Shown: piece by piece, positions 21,604-30,139 of the stretch
Position numbering within the stretch: the first letter of the stretch is position 1
Layout of the letters: each line of letters starts with the position of its first letter
From: Candidatus Binatus soli
GTDB lineage: Bacteria > Desulfobacterota > Binatia > Binatales > Binataceae
Reading direction: 5' to 3'
Length of the DNA stretch: 64,000 nt
Assembly (NCBI GenBank): GCA_002479255.1
Contig: DLMJ01000038.1
Location: forward strand, 1 to 64,000
Translations under genes and position numbers: made by a program
Notes under the pieces: model-generated
What the model was told of the DNA's origin: nothing
The model's database searches: none
Seen by the model: only the letters and a program-made list of their open reading frames with translations

Positions 21604-22931
21604 ATCTGCGCTTAAGCTTCGTCGCCATCGCGGCATTGACGATCGCGATCGGATCGTTCGCATCGGATCGAATCCTTGCCGCCGACGCGCCCGCGAAATC
21701 GGCTGCGCATCCGCCGTGGGTTCAACTGATCGCTATTGACGGCTCGATCAATCCCGCCACCGCGTCCTACATCGAGGATTCACTCGCGTCCGCAAATGCC
21801 GAAGGCGCAAGCGCCCTGGTGATCGAGCTCGACACGCCGGGCGGCCTTCTCAATTCCGCGGAAAAGATCGTCAAGGATCTCCTGGCCGCTCCCGTACCCG
21901 TAATCGTGTACGTCGCGCCATCCGGCGCCAGCGCCGCGTCCGCCGGCACCTTCATCACCGAAGCCGCGAACGTAGCCGCGATGGCGCCTGGAACCACAAT
22001 CGGTGCGGCTCATCCGATCGAAGAGGGCGGAGAAGACATCAAGGGCGCGATGGGTCAAAAGGTCGAGAATTTCACGGCGACCTTTGCGCGTACGATCGCT
22101 CAACAGCGCGGGCGCAACGAAGATTGGATCGAGCAGGCCGTCCGCCGCAGCGTCGCGATCGGCGAGCGCGAGGCGCTTGCCAAAAACGTCGTCGATATCG
22201 TCGCGCCCGACCTGCGCAGCCTGCTGACGCAAGCCACCGGCCGCAAGGTCCAGGTCGCCGGCCGCACCTTCACGCTCGCGCTGGCCGATGCCACCGTGCG
22301 CCGGGTGCGAATGACGCCCGGCCAGCAACTGCTCAACACCCTGGCCGATCCCAACATCGTCTATCTGCTGCTGATGGCGGGGTTAGTCGGCCTGTACTTC
22401 GAGTTCGCGCATCCGGGAGTCATCTTTCCCGGCGTTGCCGGCGCGATATGCCTGCTGCTCGCGCTCGCATCGTTCCAAGTCCTGCCGGTAAATCTCACCG
22501 GCTTGCTGTTGATTTTTCTCGGCGTGGGATTGCTGATCTCCGAAGCCTTCGTCGCCAGCTATGGAATCCTCGGCCTGGGCGGCGTTACGGCGTTCGTCAT
22601 AGGCTCGCTGTTTTTGATTGACACTTCGAAGACCGACCTGGTGGTCGATCGCCACATTATATATGGCGCCGCCGCCGCGCTGACGCTGATCATCCTCGGC
22701 ATCGGATACATCGTGGCCCGCGAGCGCCGCCGCCGCTCGACCACCGGCGCGGAAGGCCTGCTCGGCGAGGTCGGCGAGGTGCGCGAGGCGATCGCTCCCG
22801 GTGCGCCGGGCAAAGTGTTTGTCCATGGCGAGATTTGGCGCGCCGTCAGCACCGACCCGCTCAGCCCCGGCGCGCACGCTCGCGTCAAGTCGATCAACGG
22901 TTTGGAATTGGAAGTGCGGAAGTTGCCGTGA
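21600..22931 (+). CDS. NfeD family membrane serine protease (ClpP-class, Ser-Lys dyad)
   Basis: This long-form NfeD protein has 443 residues. Start GTG 21600 overlaps the previous stop as GTGA. A signal peptide/anchor is at the N-terminus. The ClpP-fold protease domain has LVIELDTPGGLLNSAEKIV and the nucleophile region PSGASAASAGTFI, with a lysine candidate in MGQKVENF. Then follow about four membrane helices (LLLMAGLVGLYFEF, VTAFVIGSLFLI, and others) and a C-terminal OB domain with LLGEVGEVRE. Long NfeD proteases process slipins in known systems, and the slipin gene follows 84 bases later. Probable role: membrane quality control. Confidence 0.93.
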   Translation: MNLRLSFVAIAALTIAIGSFASDRILAADAPAKSAAHPPWVQLIAIDGSINPATASYIEDSLASANAEGASALVIELDTPGGLLNSAEKIVKDLLAAPVPVIVYVAPSGASAASAGTFITEAANVAAMAPGTTIGAAHPIEEGGEDIKGAMGQKVENFTATFARTIAQQRGRNEDWIEQAVRRSVAIGEREALAKNVVDIVAPDLRSLLTQATGRKVQVAGRTFTLALADATVRRVRMTPGQQLLNTLADPNIVYLLLMAGLVGLYFEFAHPGVIFPGVAGAICLLLALASFQVLPVNLTGLLLIFLGVGLLISEAFVASYGILGLGGVTAFVIGSLFLIDTSKTDLVVDRHIIYGAAAALTLIILGIGYIVARERRRRSTTGAEGLLGEVGEVREAIAPGAPGKVFVHGEIWRAVSTDPLSPGAHARVKSINGLELEVRKLP

Positions 22932-23015
22932 AGTTCGGAAGACTTCTGAGCGTTCGCAGGATAACGTAGGGCATCAACAAGCCTCTCGCGGTGGGGGGGC
23001 AAAAGGAGAATCGTG

Positions 23016-23792
23016 ATGGCGGGCGGAGTAGGCGTAGTCGTCTTCATCGTTGTAATTTTCATTTTTAGCGGGCTCAATGTCCTCAACGAGTACGAGCGCG
23101 GCGTAGTCTTTCGTCTCGGCCGCCTCACTCCTTATCGCGGGCCGGGCGTGATCTTCGTGATCCCCGTGCTCGAGCGGATGCGGCGAATCGATCTGCGGAC
23201 CGTTACGCTGGACATCCCGCCGCAAGACGTGATCACCAAGGACAACGTGACCGTCAAGGTCAGCGCGGTCCTGTACTTTCGCGTCGTGGATCCCTCGCGC
23301 GCGGTCACCGAGGTCGAGAATTACCTGTTCGCCACGATGCAACTGGCGCAGACCACGTTGCGCTCCGTCGGCGGCCAGACCGAGCTCGACGAGTTGCTCA
23401 GCCAGCGCGACAAGCTCAACGCGCGCATCCAGGAAATCGTCGATTCGCAAACCGAGCCGTGGGGCGTGAAGGTCACGCTCGTCGAATTGAAAAATATCGA
23501 TCTCCCGCAGGATATGCAGCGCGCGATCGCGGCGCAGGCCGAGGCCGAGCGCGAGCGCCGCGCCAAGGTGATCGCGGCCGAAGGCGAATTCCAGGCCGCG
23601 CAGCGGCTCGCGGAGGCCGCGGAGATCATGAGCAAGAGTCCCATCACGCTCCAGCTTCGCTACCTCCAGACGCTCAAGGAGATCGCGAGCGATCACAATT
23701 CCACCATCGTCTTTCCGTTGCCGATCGATCTGCTCGAACCATTCCGCGCGATTGCAAAAGCTGTCGGCGGCGGCGACAAGCCCAAGCCCTGA
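23016..23792 (+). CDS. Slipin family SPFH/stomatin-like membrane protein
   Basis: This membrane scaffold protein has 258 residues with ATG 23016, seven bases after GGAG; GTG 23013 is an alternative. A single N-terminal membrane segment (VVVFIVVIFIFSGLNVL) leads into the SPFH domain (NEYERGVVFRLGRL, then GPGVIFVIPVLERM). It ends in an Ala/Glu-rich coiled coil (AAQAEAERERRAKVIAAEGE) used for oligomerisation. The partner protease NfeD lies directly upstream, the conserved slipin-NfeD pairing, in which the protease cleaves near the slipin C-terminus. The C-terminal hydrophobic stretch STIVFPLPIDLL is a plausible cleavage region by analogy. Confidence 0.95.
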   Translation: MAGGVGVVVFIVVIFIFSGLNVLNEYERGVVFRLGRLTPYRGPGVIFVIPVLERMRRIDLRTVTLDIPPQDVITKDNVTVKVSAVLYFRVVDPSRAVTEVENYLFATMQLAQTTLRSVGGQTELDELLSQRDKLNARIQEIVDSQTEPWGVKVTLVELKNIDLPQDMQRAIAAQAEAERERRAKVIAAEGEFQAAQRLAEAAEIMSKSPITLQLRYLQTLKEIASDHNSTIVFPLPIDLLEPFRAIAKAVGGGDKPKP

Positions 23793-23844
23793 GCAACCGT
23801 ATCGGTTGGCGCCAAACTGAATTTTCGGAGAAACTTTCGACCCT

Positions 23845-24447
23845 ATGGGCAAGCTGATAATGGTCCGTCACGGCGAGAGCGAAGGCAACGCGACTCGGCG
23901 CTTCACCACCTCCGGCGAAGCGAAGATCACGGAGCTCGGCCGCCGCCAGGCGCACGAGGCCGCGCTCAGAATCAAGCTGATGTTTGCGCCTACGCTGGTG
24001 ATTGCGAGCACCTTCGCGCGCGCCCGCGAGACCGGCCACATCATCGCCGCGGTACTGCGCATCCCGATCGAATACGAGGCGGAGTTCCGCGAGCAGAGTC
24101 TGGGCGACCTCGCCGGACAGCCGTACGAGTCGGTCGCCGACGATCCCGCCTTCGATCCCAAGCGCCCGTGGGCGTGGCGCGCGCCGGGCGGCGAGAGTCA
24201 TGAAGACGTGCTCAGGCGCGTCGCTCCGGTTCTCGATCGCGTAGCCCGCCAATATCCCAACGATGAGATCGTAATCGTCAGTCATGGCGGCGTGATGCGA
24301 TCGGTGTGGGCGCACGTGACCGGCAAATGGGAAAACGCCCACGTGTCGCCCAACTGCGGCATCGTTCTGATCGAGCATCAGGGTGGCCGCTACCGCGATC
24401 CCGAAGTGGTGTACGGAGAATCTCCGGCCCGCGAAACCGGCGGCTGA
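23845..24447 (+). CDS. Histidine phosphatase family protein
   Basis: This cytoplasmic phosphatase or mutase of the phosphoglycerate mutase-like superfamily has 200 residues. The phospho-accepting histidine is His9 in the RHGE motif (LIMVRHGESEGN), with the second conserved His in IVIVSHGGVMRSV. The middle segment FREQSLGDLAGQPYESV is typical of the branch including cobalamin and alpha-ribazole phosphatases, but the substrate cannot be told. It is the last gene of the plus-strand run that begins at coaBC and converges on recO, with only 11 bases between the two stops. Confidence 0.9.
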   Translation: MGKLIMVRHGESEGNATRRFTTSGEAKITELGRRQAHEAALRIKLMFAPTLVIASTFARARETGHIIAAVLRIPIEYEAEFREQSLGDLAGQPYESVADDPAFDPKRPWAWRAPGGESHEDVLRRVAPVLDRVARQYPNDEIVIVSHGGVMRSVWAHVTGKWENAHVSPNCGIVLIEHQGGRYRDPEVVYGESPARETGG

Positions 24448-24458
24448 TTTTCAGTTTT

Positions 24459-25232
24459 TCACTTTTTGCCCGCGCCCGGCAAAACTGAATCGAGAAATTC
24501 CTGGCTGCGCAGCCGCCGATCCACGATCGATCCGATGAACCGCGCCAGCGCCAGAGCACCGTCGGGACCCGCCGCTTCCGAGCCGGGCGAATCGTCCATC
24601 GGCGCCGTCCCCAGTCGCGCGAGAGTTGCGGCGCCGGCGCTGGAGAGCTTGATCGCGCCCTCCGCCACCGCAGGCCGGCATTTCGCGCACACGATTCCGC
24701 CGCGCGACACCACGAAATAAACCGTCGCGCCGTTGTCGCCGTTGGCGCTCGCGCATATGCGGCAGCGCGTAAACTCCAGTCCGAAGCCGGCCCATCCCAG
24801 CAGCCGCATCTCGAAAGCCTGCCGTAGAGCCGCGTCCGCAAACCGGTGGCTCAGCGCGCCGAGTCCTTCCGACAACACGCGATACGCCTCCGCCGCTTCG
24901 CTGTCCTCCGTCGTCAGCGCGTCGGTGAGTTCGAGCATGTAGCTGCCCAGCGCGATCTTTGCGAGGTCGTCGTCGAGCACGTGTTGAGGCAGGTCGGCAG
25001 CTTCGGCGCGCGTGATAAACACCAACTGCCCGTGCGGCCGGCGGCGGTAGTGCAGGACGGCGTGCGTAAATGGTTCGAGCTTGCGCTCGAAGCGATACCG
25101 CGACGCTTTGGCGCCCTTCGCGATACCGCTGAGCTTGCCGGCGTTGAGCGTCAGCGCCGTGACGATTCGATCCGACTCGCCGTAGTCGCGCGCGCGGAGC
25201 ACGATCGCCGGCGTTGATTCTTCGACCGGCAT
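24459..25232 (-). CDS. recO: DNA repair protein RecO
   Basis: RecO anneals DNA and loads RecA with RecR in the RecFOR pathway. It has 257 residues. The N-terminal OB fold begins TPAIVLRARDYGESDRIVTA, followed by a helical domain. A C4-type zinc finger is formed by FTRCRICA and IVCAKC, present in many but not all RecO proteins. It is the downstream gene of a pair with the MoxR ATPase, seven bases apart, so translation may be coupled. Confidence 0.95.
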   Translation of the reverse strand: MPVEESTPAIVLRARDYGESDRIVTALTLNAGKLSGIAKGAKASRYRFERKLEPFTHAVLHYRRRPHGQLVFITRAEAADLPQHVLDDDLAKIALGSYMLELTDALTTEDSEAAEAYRVLSEGLGALSHRFADAALRQAFEMRLLGWAGFGLEFTRCRICASANGDNGATVYFVVSRGGIVCAKCRPAVAEGAIKLSSAGAATLARLGTAPMDDSPGSEAAGPDGALALARFIGSIVDRRLRSQEFLDSVLPGAGKK

Positions 25233-25238
25233 GAATTT

Positions 25239-26393
25239 CTAGGCGCCGACGCTTCTGCGGAACACGGCTTGCTGAATGTCCTTGACCTCGACGCGCATCC
25301 GCTCCGCATTGGCGACCGCCCGGCCGGAGTCCGACGCCTCCTTCAGCAGCACGTCGAAACGCGCCGCGATATTCGCCAGTTTCGCATTCGCCTCGGTCAG
25401 CGCGCGCCGCCGCAGCTCCTCGCTCTCCCACGCGCCGTCGGCGTATTCGCGCAGCTCGCGGCTCTCGAACACCAGTTCCTGCAGCTTGTCTTCGTATCCC
25501 CTGACGATTCGACGCAGCGCCTCGGCCACTTTGGGCCGCTCTTCGGGGTCTTTCCACAGGACGTGCGCAAGGAACATCAGGTCGTCTTCGACCACCGCGG
25601 TGCGTCCGGCGACGATTGCGTGCGCGCGCAAAATGCCGAGGGAGTTTTTCCAGCGCCGATCCGAGACGACGATTTGCTCGCGCGCGAGTTCGCGCCTGAT
25701 TTGCGCAATTGCCTCGAGGATCGCACCCGGCGCCTTGACCGCCGATGCCGCCGCGCGCAGCTCGTCGAGTTCCGCAAATTTAAGCGTTGTCCGCGTCCGC
25801 TCCGGACCGCCCGCCATCATGCGGAGGAAGCCGTGCTCCTCCGTGATGTAATCGGCCATGAAGCGCAGCATGAACCGGTCGTAAAGCGCGGTCAGTTCGT
25901 CCTCGTCGGGCAGTTCATTGGACGCGCCGAACATCGTAATCAGCGGCGCCACGACGCGCTCGCGCCCGTTGTGGAAAATACGCTCGTTGATGATCGTCAA
26001 CAGCGCGTTGAGGATCGACGAGTTGGCCTTGAAGATTTCGTCCAGGAACGCGATGTGCGCCTCGGGCAGTTTGTGCGTGGTGACGCGCCGGTAATCGTCT
26101 TCCTCGAGTCCCTTCAGGCTCACCGCGCCGAAAATTTCCTCCGGCGTGCTGAACTTCGTCAGCAGCCACTGAAAATAGTTCGCCCCTTCGATTCGCCGGC
26201 ACAGTTCGTCGGCCAGCATCGATTTCGCCGTTCCCGGCGGCCCGATTATCAGCACGTGATTCGCCGACAGCAGCGCCACGATTGCGCCATCGATCAAATC
26301 GCTCCGTTCGACGAACATCCGGTTCAGTTCTTCGCGGATTCGCGCGAGCTTCGATGATGCCGTGTCTGCCATTGCGTGCGGCGACTGATCCAT
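25239..26393 (-). CDS. MoxR/RavA-like AAA+ ATPase
   Basis: This chaperone-type ATPase has 384 residues. Walker A is IIGPPGTAKSMLA and Walker B IAFLDEIFKANSSILNALL. Sensor 1 is in MFGASNELPDEDEL and an arginine-finger region follows in LYDRFMLRF. The C-terminal third is coiled and charged, as in RavA. The RavA family usually pairs with a VWA-domain partner (ViaA); none lies in this window, and the next gene is recO. The ribosome-binding site is weak for both ATG 26393 and ATG 26372, so the start is uncertain by seven residues. Confidence 0.9.
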   Translation of the reverse strand: MDQSPHAMADTASSKLARIREELNRMFVERSDLIDGAIVALLSANHVLIIGPPGTAKSMLADELCRRIEGANYFQWLLTKFSTPEEIFGAVSLKGLEEDDYRRVTTHKLPEAHIAFLDEIFKANSSILNALLTIINERIFHNGRERVVAPLITMFGASNELPDEDELTALYDRFMLRFMADYITEEHGFLRMMAGGPERTRTTLKFAELDELRAAASAVKAPGAILEAIAQIRRELAREQIVVSDRRWKNSLGILRAHAIVAGRTAVVEDDLMFLAHVLWKDPEERPKVAEALRRIVRGYEDKLQELVFESRELREYADGAWESEELRRRALTEANAKLANIAARFDVLLKEASDSGRAVANAERMRVEVKDIQQAVFRRSVGA

Positions 26394-26497
26394 CGATCAG
26401 TCTGCAAATGATTTGTACCAGACCGCAGCCAAAGACTTAACCCCACCCCTGCCCGTGGCGACCGCAGCGCAAGCTCAGGACGGATTATACTTACGTC

Positions 26498-27340
26498 TCA
26501 AATTGCCTTGAAAACGTCCGGTAGAATTTCAATCTTTTCGACAACTTCCGATTTCACTCCGATCTTCAATTCTTTCAGCAGGTCGCACAGTTGTTCGCCA
26601 TCAACTAAGTCGATGGGCGGCGCACCGTCCCGCGTGGCTTCACGTCTCGCGTCAGGTGTGAATCGGCCCGTGGTTATGAATAGGCCTTTGTCAGTTCGTC
26701 CGATCATGGCGCCCCGAAAATCGCGGATGTCTTTTGCCGGAACGCTGCCCTTGTAGCGTTTGCACTGGAAGAGAACCTGAAAAGACAAGAGCCGGATTCG
26801 AAGCACGCCGATGCCATCGATACCTCCATCGCCCGCTCGCCCCTTGACTTCCACGTTCACGAAGCCCGACTCTCGCAGGAGTCTTTGTGCGAGGCGCTCA
26901 AACGCATCAGGAGAAACGCCTTGCAGGATCGACAGGAGTTTTTCACGCCAGCTTTCGTCGTCGGTTTCGTGAAGCGCCTCCGACTCTTTTAGCCTTGCTT
27001 GGCGCTTTTGCGGAAACTCCTTTTTGACCAACGCACGTACTCTTGCAACTTCTTGCTCCTTAAGAGCTTGGCCCTTTGGAGTCACCGTCCAAACGCCTTT
27101 ACTGCTGTTCTCCAACGCCCCGAAGAGCCGCAGGTACGTCCGCGCCCAAGCCAACCGATACGCTATTTCGCTGTTTGGCCCGTCTCCATGAGGAATGTTC
27201 TGCAAGTCCTCGGGCATCTTCAGAATCTCGATCACCTTGTCGAGAATCTCTTGGTTGGAACCAGAGCCGCCCATTGCCCTGAGTGCTTCAAGGGTCGGCC
27301 ACAGCAGCTTGTCGTAAGTTGGTACCCGCCGTTCCATCAT
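26498..27340 (-). CDS. mrr: Mrr-type restriction endonuclease
   Basis: Probable type IV, modification-dependent DNA endonuclease of 280 residues. The start is ATG 27340 (or 27337), just after AGGTGGAGAGGT; the longer frame upstream would overlap the next gene. The N-terminal winged helix (VPTYDKLLWPTLEAL) matches E. coli Mrr. The catalytic domain has LAQRLLRESGFVNVEVKGRA, then GDGGIDG and VLFQCKRYKG, giving the D-QxK site of the Mrr family, and later LFITTGRFTPDARREAT. Base composition is less GC-rich than its neighbours, which suggests transfer. An unknown gene precedes it by 79 bases on the same strand. Confidence 0.92.
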   Translation of the reverse strand: MMERRVPTYDKLLWPTLEALRAMGGSGSNQEILDKVIEILKMPEDLQNIPHGDGPNSEIAYRLAWARTYLRLFGALENSSKGVWTVTPKGQALKEQEVARVRALVKKEFPQKRQARLKESEALHETDDESWREKLLSILQGVSPDAFERLAQRLLRESGFVNVEVKGRAGDGGIDGIGVLRIRLLSFQVLFQCKRYKGSVPAKDIRDFRGAMIGRTDKGLFITTGRFTPDARREATRDGAPPIDLVDGEQLCDLLKELKIGVKSEVVEKIEILPDVFKAI

Positions 27341-27419
27341 ACCTCTCCACCTGTCTCGTGGCCGAGCCGTGGCGACTGCTCCGTGGCGATAGTCGTCAAG
27401 CCAGTTCTCCGGCAATGCA

Positions 27420-28004
27420 CTACGGGCGTCCCCCCCTACGATTCCGTGCGCGCGTCCGCTGAGGTGCCACGGAGAAGTGAAGAACCGACGGGTCATCTGG
27501 GTTGTGACCGAAAGTTCGGACCAGTCGGTGGCAAATGTCCCAAATGCGGTCCGCGCCAAGGTTCGTTTCGATGAATAGCTTGCTGTTCTTGAGGTGTTCT
27601 CCCTTTCTCAAGTCACCTTTGTTTATCGAGAAGTAGGGTCCGCGCCCGCGGACGCGGGGAGCTATCACATCAAAGTCGGGATGCGCAGCCTGCAGCCGCT
27701 CCACCACTGAGAAGAGGGCTTGCTTGTAGGAACCCACAGGCACCTGGCTCTGTAGGATCGTAACCGAATAGACATCTTTCCCTGCAAGATCGCCGTTCGT
27801 ATCGCCGTTAACAGCAGCGGGGTCGATGGTCTGCGGCGTTGCGTCAGTCGCGGGTAGCCTCAAGAGAGATTCCCACTCGCCACCCTTCCGCTCCATTTCC
27901 GCTGCGATTGGACCAAGTAGACCGAGCGCATGGCCGTCGGCAGTGGCCGAGGCCTGTCTGATTCGGTCCATTATCTCGGATTGGATTTTACCTAAATCCC
28001 GCAT
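27420..28004 (-). CDS. Uncharacterised protein upstream of mrr
   Basis: I do not recognise this 194-residue protein. ATG 28004 has AGGAGAG seven bases upstream, a strong site. The N-terminus (LGKIQSEIMDRIRQASATAD) is a helix. The C-terminal half (YFSINKGDLRKGEHLKNSKL, then LFIETNLGADRIWDICHRLV) alternates strands and helices and ends in a basic tail RTRARNRRGGRP. Composition resembles mrr, so the two probably arrived together. A role as specificity or regulatory partner of the endonuclease is a guess based only on position. Confidence 0.75.
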   Translation of the reverse strand: MRDLGKIQSEIMDRIRQASATADGHALGLLGPIAAEMERKGGEWESLLRLPATDATPQTIDPAAVNGDTNGDLAGKDVYSVTILQSQVPVGSYKQALFSVVERLQAAHPDFDVIAPRVRGRGPYFSINKGDLRKGEHLKNSKLFIETNLGADRIWDICHRLVRTFGHNPDDPSVLHFSVAPQRTRARNRRGGRP

Positions 28005-28487
28005 TTACATCTCTCCTGTGATTTGGCCTGTTCATTCACTCACATCACAAATGGTCTTATGTCACAGATATGCGAAGAATGCAAGCGCAGGAGTTGCGCC
28101 GGTTCGGCCCCGGACCGCTCCATCGCCGCGAGAATCGCGGCGGGCGGCATCACCACCAGCTCCTTGTGGCGGGCGCGGCGGTCCCCCTGGCCGTGGCACG
28201 GCTGGCCGGTATTACGCTCGAGAGAAAAAGACGCGCCGCGCGAATTTTTCGATTCGTTACTTTTTCACTTTTCACTGGGTGCAGGGCTCAGCCCTGCCGC
28301 GGAAGGGTGAAACCCGCGCAGGGTTTCACGAATTAATAGCGGCGCGGTTCGGTTCTCCGCAATGTTCTCGGCTTGCGTCCAGCCCTCGAAGCTTGCCGCT
28401 GCGCCGCTGCTGGCGCTAGATCAGGTAACCGCGTGCGCTCGGACTATCCTCGTTGGCGCCGCGCGTGCGCGTGGCAGGAGGGCGGCA
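28005..28487. other. Divergent intergenic region with two strong inverted repeats
   Basis: About 480 bases separate the minus-strand mrr pair from the plus-strand CoA transferase. I see no gene. It holds GCAGGGCT-c-AGCCCTGC at 28281-28297 and GTGAAACCC-gcgca-GGGTTTCAC at 28307-28329, ten bases apart, preceded by a T-rich run near 28249-28275. The arrangement resembles an intergenic REP-like or regulatory hairpin pair. No second copy of it is visible in this window. Confidence 0.6.
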
Positions 28488-29687
28488 ATGGAAAAGGCGC
28501 TGACCGGTGTCAAAGTTCTGGACCTGACCCAATTCGAGGCCGGCACCTCGTGCACCGAGATGCTTGCGTGGCTCGGCGCGGACGTGATCAAAGTCGAGTC
28601 GCCAAAGATGGGCGAGCAGGGCCGCTGGCTGCTCACCGAAAAGCACGGCGTCGATTCCTACTACTTCATCCTGCTCAACGCCAACAAACGCGGCATCACG
28701 CTCAACCTCAAGAGCGACAAGGGCCGCGCGATGTTCATCGACCTGGTCAAGCAAGTCGATATGCTCGCCGAAAATTTCTCGCTCGGCACGCTCGAAGGCC
28801 TCGGCCTTGGCTACGATCTCCTGCGCGAAGTAAATCCGCGCCTCATCTACTTGACCATCAAGGGCTTTGGCACGCATGGCCCCTACTGCAAGTACAAAAG
28901 CTTCGACATGATTGCGCAGGCTTCCGGCGGCGCGATGGCGCTCACCGGCTTTCCCGGTTCGCCCCCGCTCAAGCCCGGACCCACCATCGGCGACACCGGC
29001 ACCGGCCTGCATGCGGCCATCGGCGTGCTCGCCGCGTACATCCAGCGCGAACGCACCGGCAAGGGACAGAAGGTCGAAGTCTCGATGCAGGACGCGGTGC
29101 TGAACTTCGTGCGCGTCGCCATGATGGGTACCTACGTCACCCACAAACCTGCGCCGCGCGCGGGCAACCGCGTCGTCGGCGGCGGTCCCGGCGACATCTA
29201 CAAATGCGCGCCCGGTGGCGACAACGACTATTGCTACATCCTGTGCACCTCGCCCGAGATGGTCGCGAGCCTGTGGCAGGCGATCGACCGCTCCGAACTC
29301 GCAGGCGACGAGCGTTTCCGTGCGGCGCGAAGCCGCGCGCAAAACGCCGAGGCGCTGGACGCGATCATCAACGAATGGACCGGCCATCACACCAAGTTCG
29401 AGGTGATGCGTATACTCGGCGAGGCCGGCGTCCCATGCGGCGCCGTGCTCGACAGCGTCGAGTTGCTCAACGACCCCCATCTCAAGCAGCGCGGCATGAT
29501 CGTCACTATCAAGCATCCCGTGCGCGGCGACTTCACGATGCCGGGATGCCCGGTGCGCCTCGAAGATTCGCCCGTCGAAGTGACAGCCGCGCCCCTGCTG
29601 GGTCAGCACAACGCCGGCGTCTATGGCGAGTTGCTCGGACTCGGCGCCGGCCAGCTCGAAGACCTCAAGCGCGAAGGCATCATCTGA
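28488..29687 (+). CDS. Family III CoA transferase (CaiB/BaiF), formyl-CoA transferase-like
   Basis: Transfers CoA between carboxylic acids through an aspartyl-CoA intermediate. Start ATG 28488 has GGAGG about eight bases upstream; the protein has 399 residues. The nucleophile is Asp169 in GPTIGDTGTG, exactly the position known for oxalate formyl-CoA transferase. The following KVEVSMQDAVLNFVR and GGGPGDIYKC also resemble that subfamily. A Pro/Gly-rich active-site loop and C-terminal LLGQHNAGVYGELLGL complete the fold. Formyl-CoA/oxalate activity is possible, but no oxalyl-CoA decarboxylase gene is nearby. Confidence 0.92.
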   Translation: MEKALTGVKVLDLTQFEAGTSCTEMLAWLGADVIKVESPKMGEQGRWLLTEKHGVDSYYFILLNANKRGITLNLKSDKGRAMFIDLVKQVDMLAENFSLGTLEGLGLGYDLLREVNPRLIYLTIKGFGTHGPYCKYKSFDMIAQASGGAMALTGFPGSPPLKPGPTIGDTGTGLHAAIGVLAAYIQRERTGKGQKVEVSMQDAVLNFVRVAMMGTYVTHKPAPRAGNRVVGGGPGDIYKCAPGGDNDYCYILCTSPEMVASLWQAIDRSELAGDERFRAARSRAQNAEALDAIINEWTGHHTKFEVMRILGEAGVPCGAVLDSVELLNDPHLKQRGMIVTIKHPVRGDFTMPGCPVRLEDSPVEVTAAPLLGQHNAGVYGELLGLGAGQLEDLKREGII

Positions 29688-29791
29688 GGTCGCGGCTGCC
29701 TTGATCGGGCGCGCCGGCGCCGCGGTGGGCGGTGAACCACGCGACGGCTCTGAGAGCGCGAGCGCTGCGTACGCAGTCTCGGTTCATGTCG

Positions 29792-29817
29792 CCGACCGGA
29801 CCGGTCCGGTCGGTTTT
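29792..29817 (+). terminator. Palindrome followed by T-run, likely terminator
   Basis: A perfect 22-bp palindrome (CCGACCGGACC joined to GGTCCGGTCGG) at 29792-29813 is followed by TTTT. It lies about 105 bases after the CoA transferase stop and just before a convergent gene. The RNA would fold with a short central loop. Termination is inferred from position and the T-run. Confidence 0.55.
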
Positions 29818-29847
29818 GGTCAAACCGGCGAAATCGCCCCGAATTAG

Positions 29848-30066
29848 TTACGCGGACGCCGAACTCGAGCGAAATTTCAGCGCGGCGGCGATCTTTGCCT
29901 TCGCGATGATGATCATCGACAGCCACGCGCATTTGTCGCAGATGAATCCTCCGCTGCCGCCGGCAACCAGTTGCTTTACCTGCTTGGAATCCTTTCCGCA
30001 GAACGAGCAATTCATGGTCTCGGCGCGGTCTGATTTGGTGCCCGGATCTTTTGCTTGTTCGTTCAT
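29848..30066 (-). CDS. Small ClpX-type C4 zinc-finger protein
   Basis: This 72-residue protein starts at ATG 30066 after GGAGGAAA. Its core (MNCSFCGKDSKQVKQLVAGG, then GGFICDKCAWLSMIII) matches the ClpX N-terminal zinc-binding domain with the CxxC...CxxC pattern, but no ATPase follows. In ClpX this domain dimerises and binds adaptors and some substrates. A free-standing copy could act as an adaptor, anti-adaptor or small regulator. Such orphan domains are known in databases, but their function is generally untested. The C-terminus is basic and Ser/Ala-rich. Confidence 0.8.
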   Translation of the reverse strand: MNEQAKDPGTKSDRAETMNCSFCGKDSKQVKQLVAGGSGGFICDKCAWLSMIIIAKAKIAAALKFRSSSASA

Positions 30067-30139
30067 CGTCGATTTCCTCCTGCCGAAATCACATCCGCGC
30101 AATCACGTCGCGCGAAATTTCGTCGATGCGAATAAAGAG

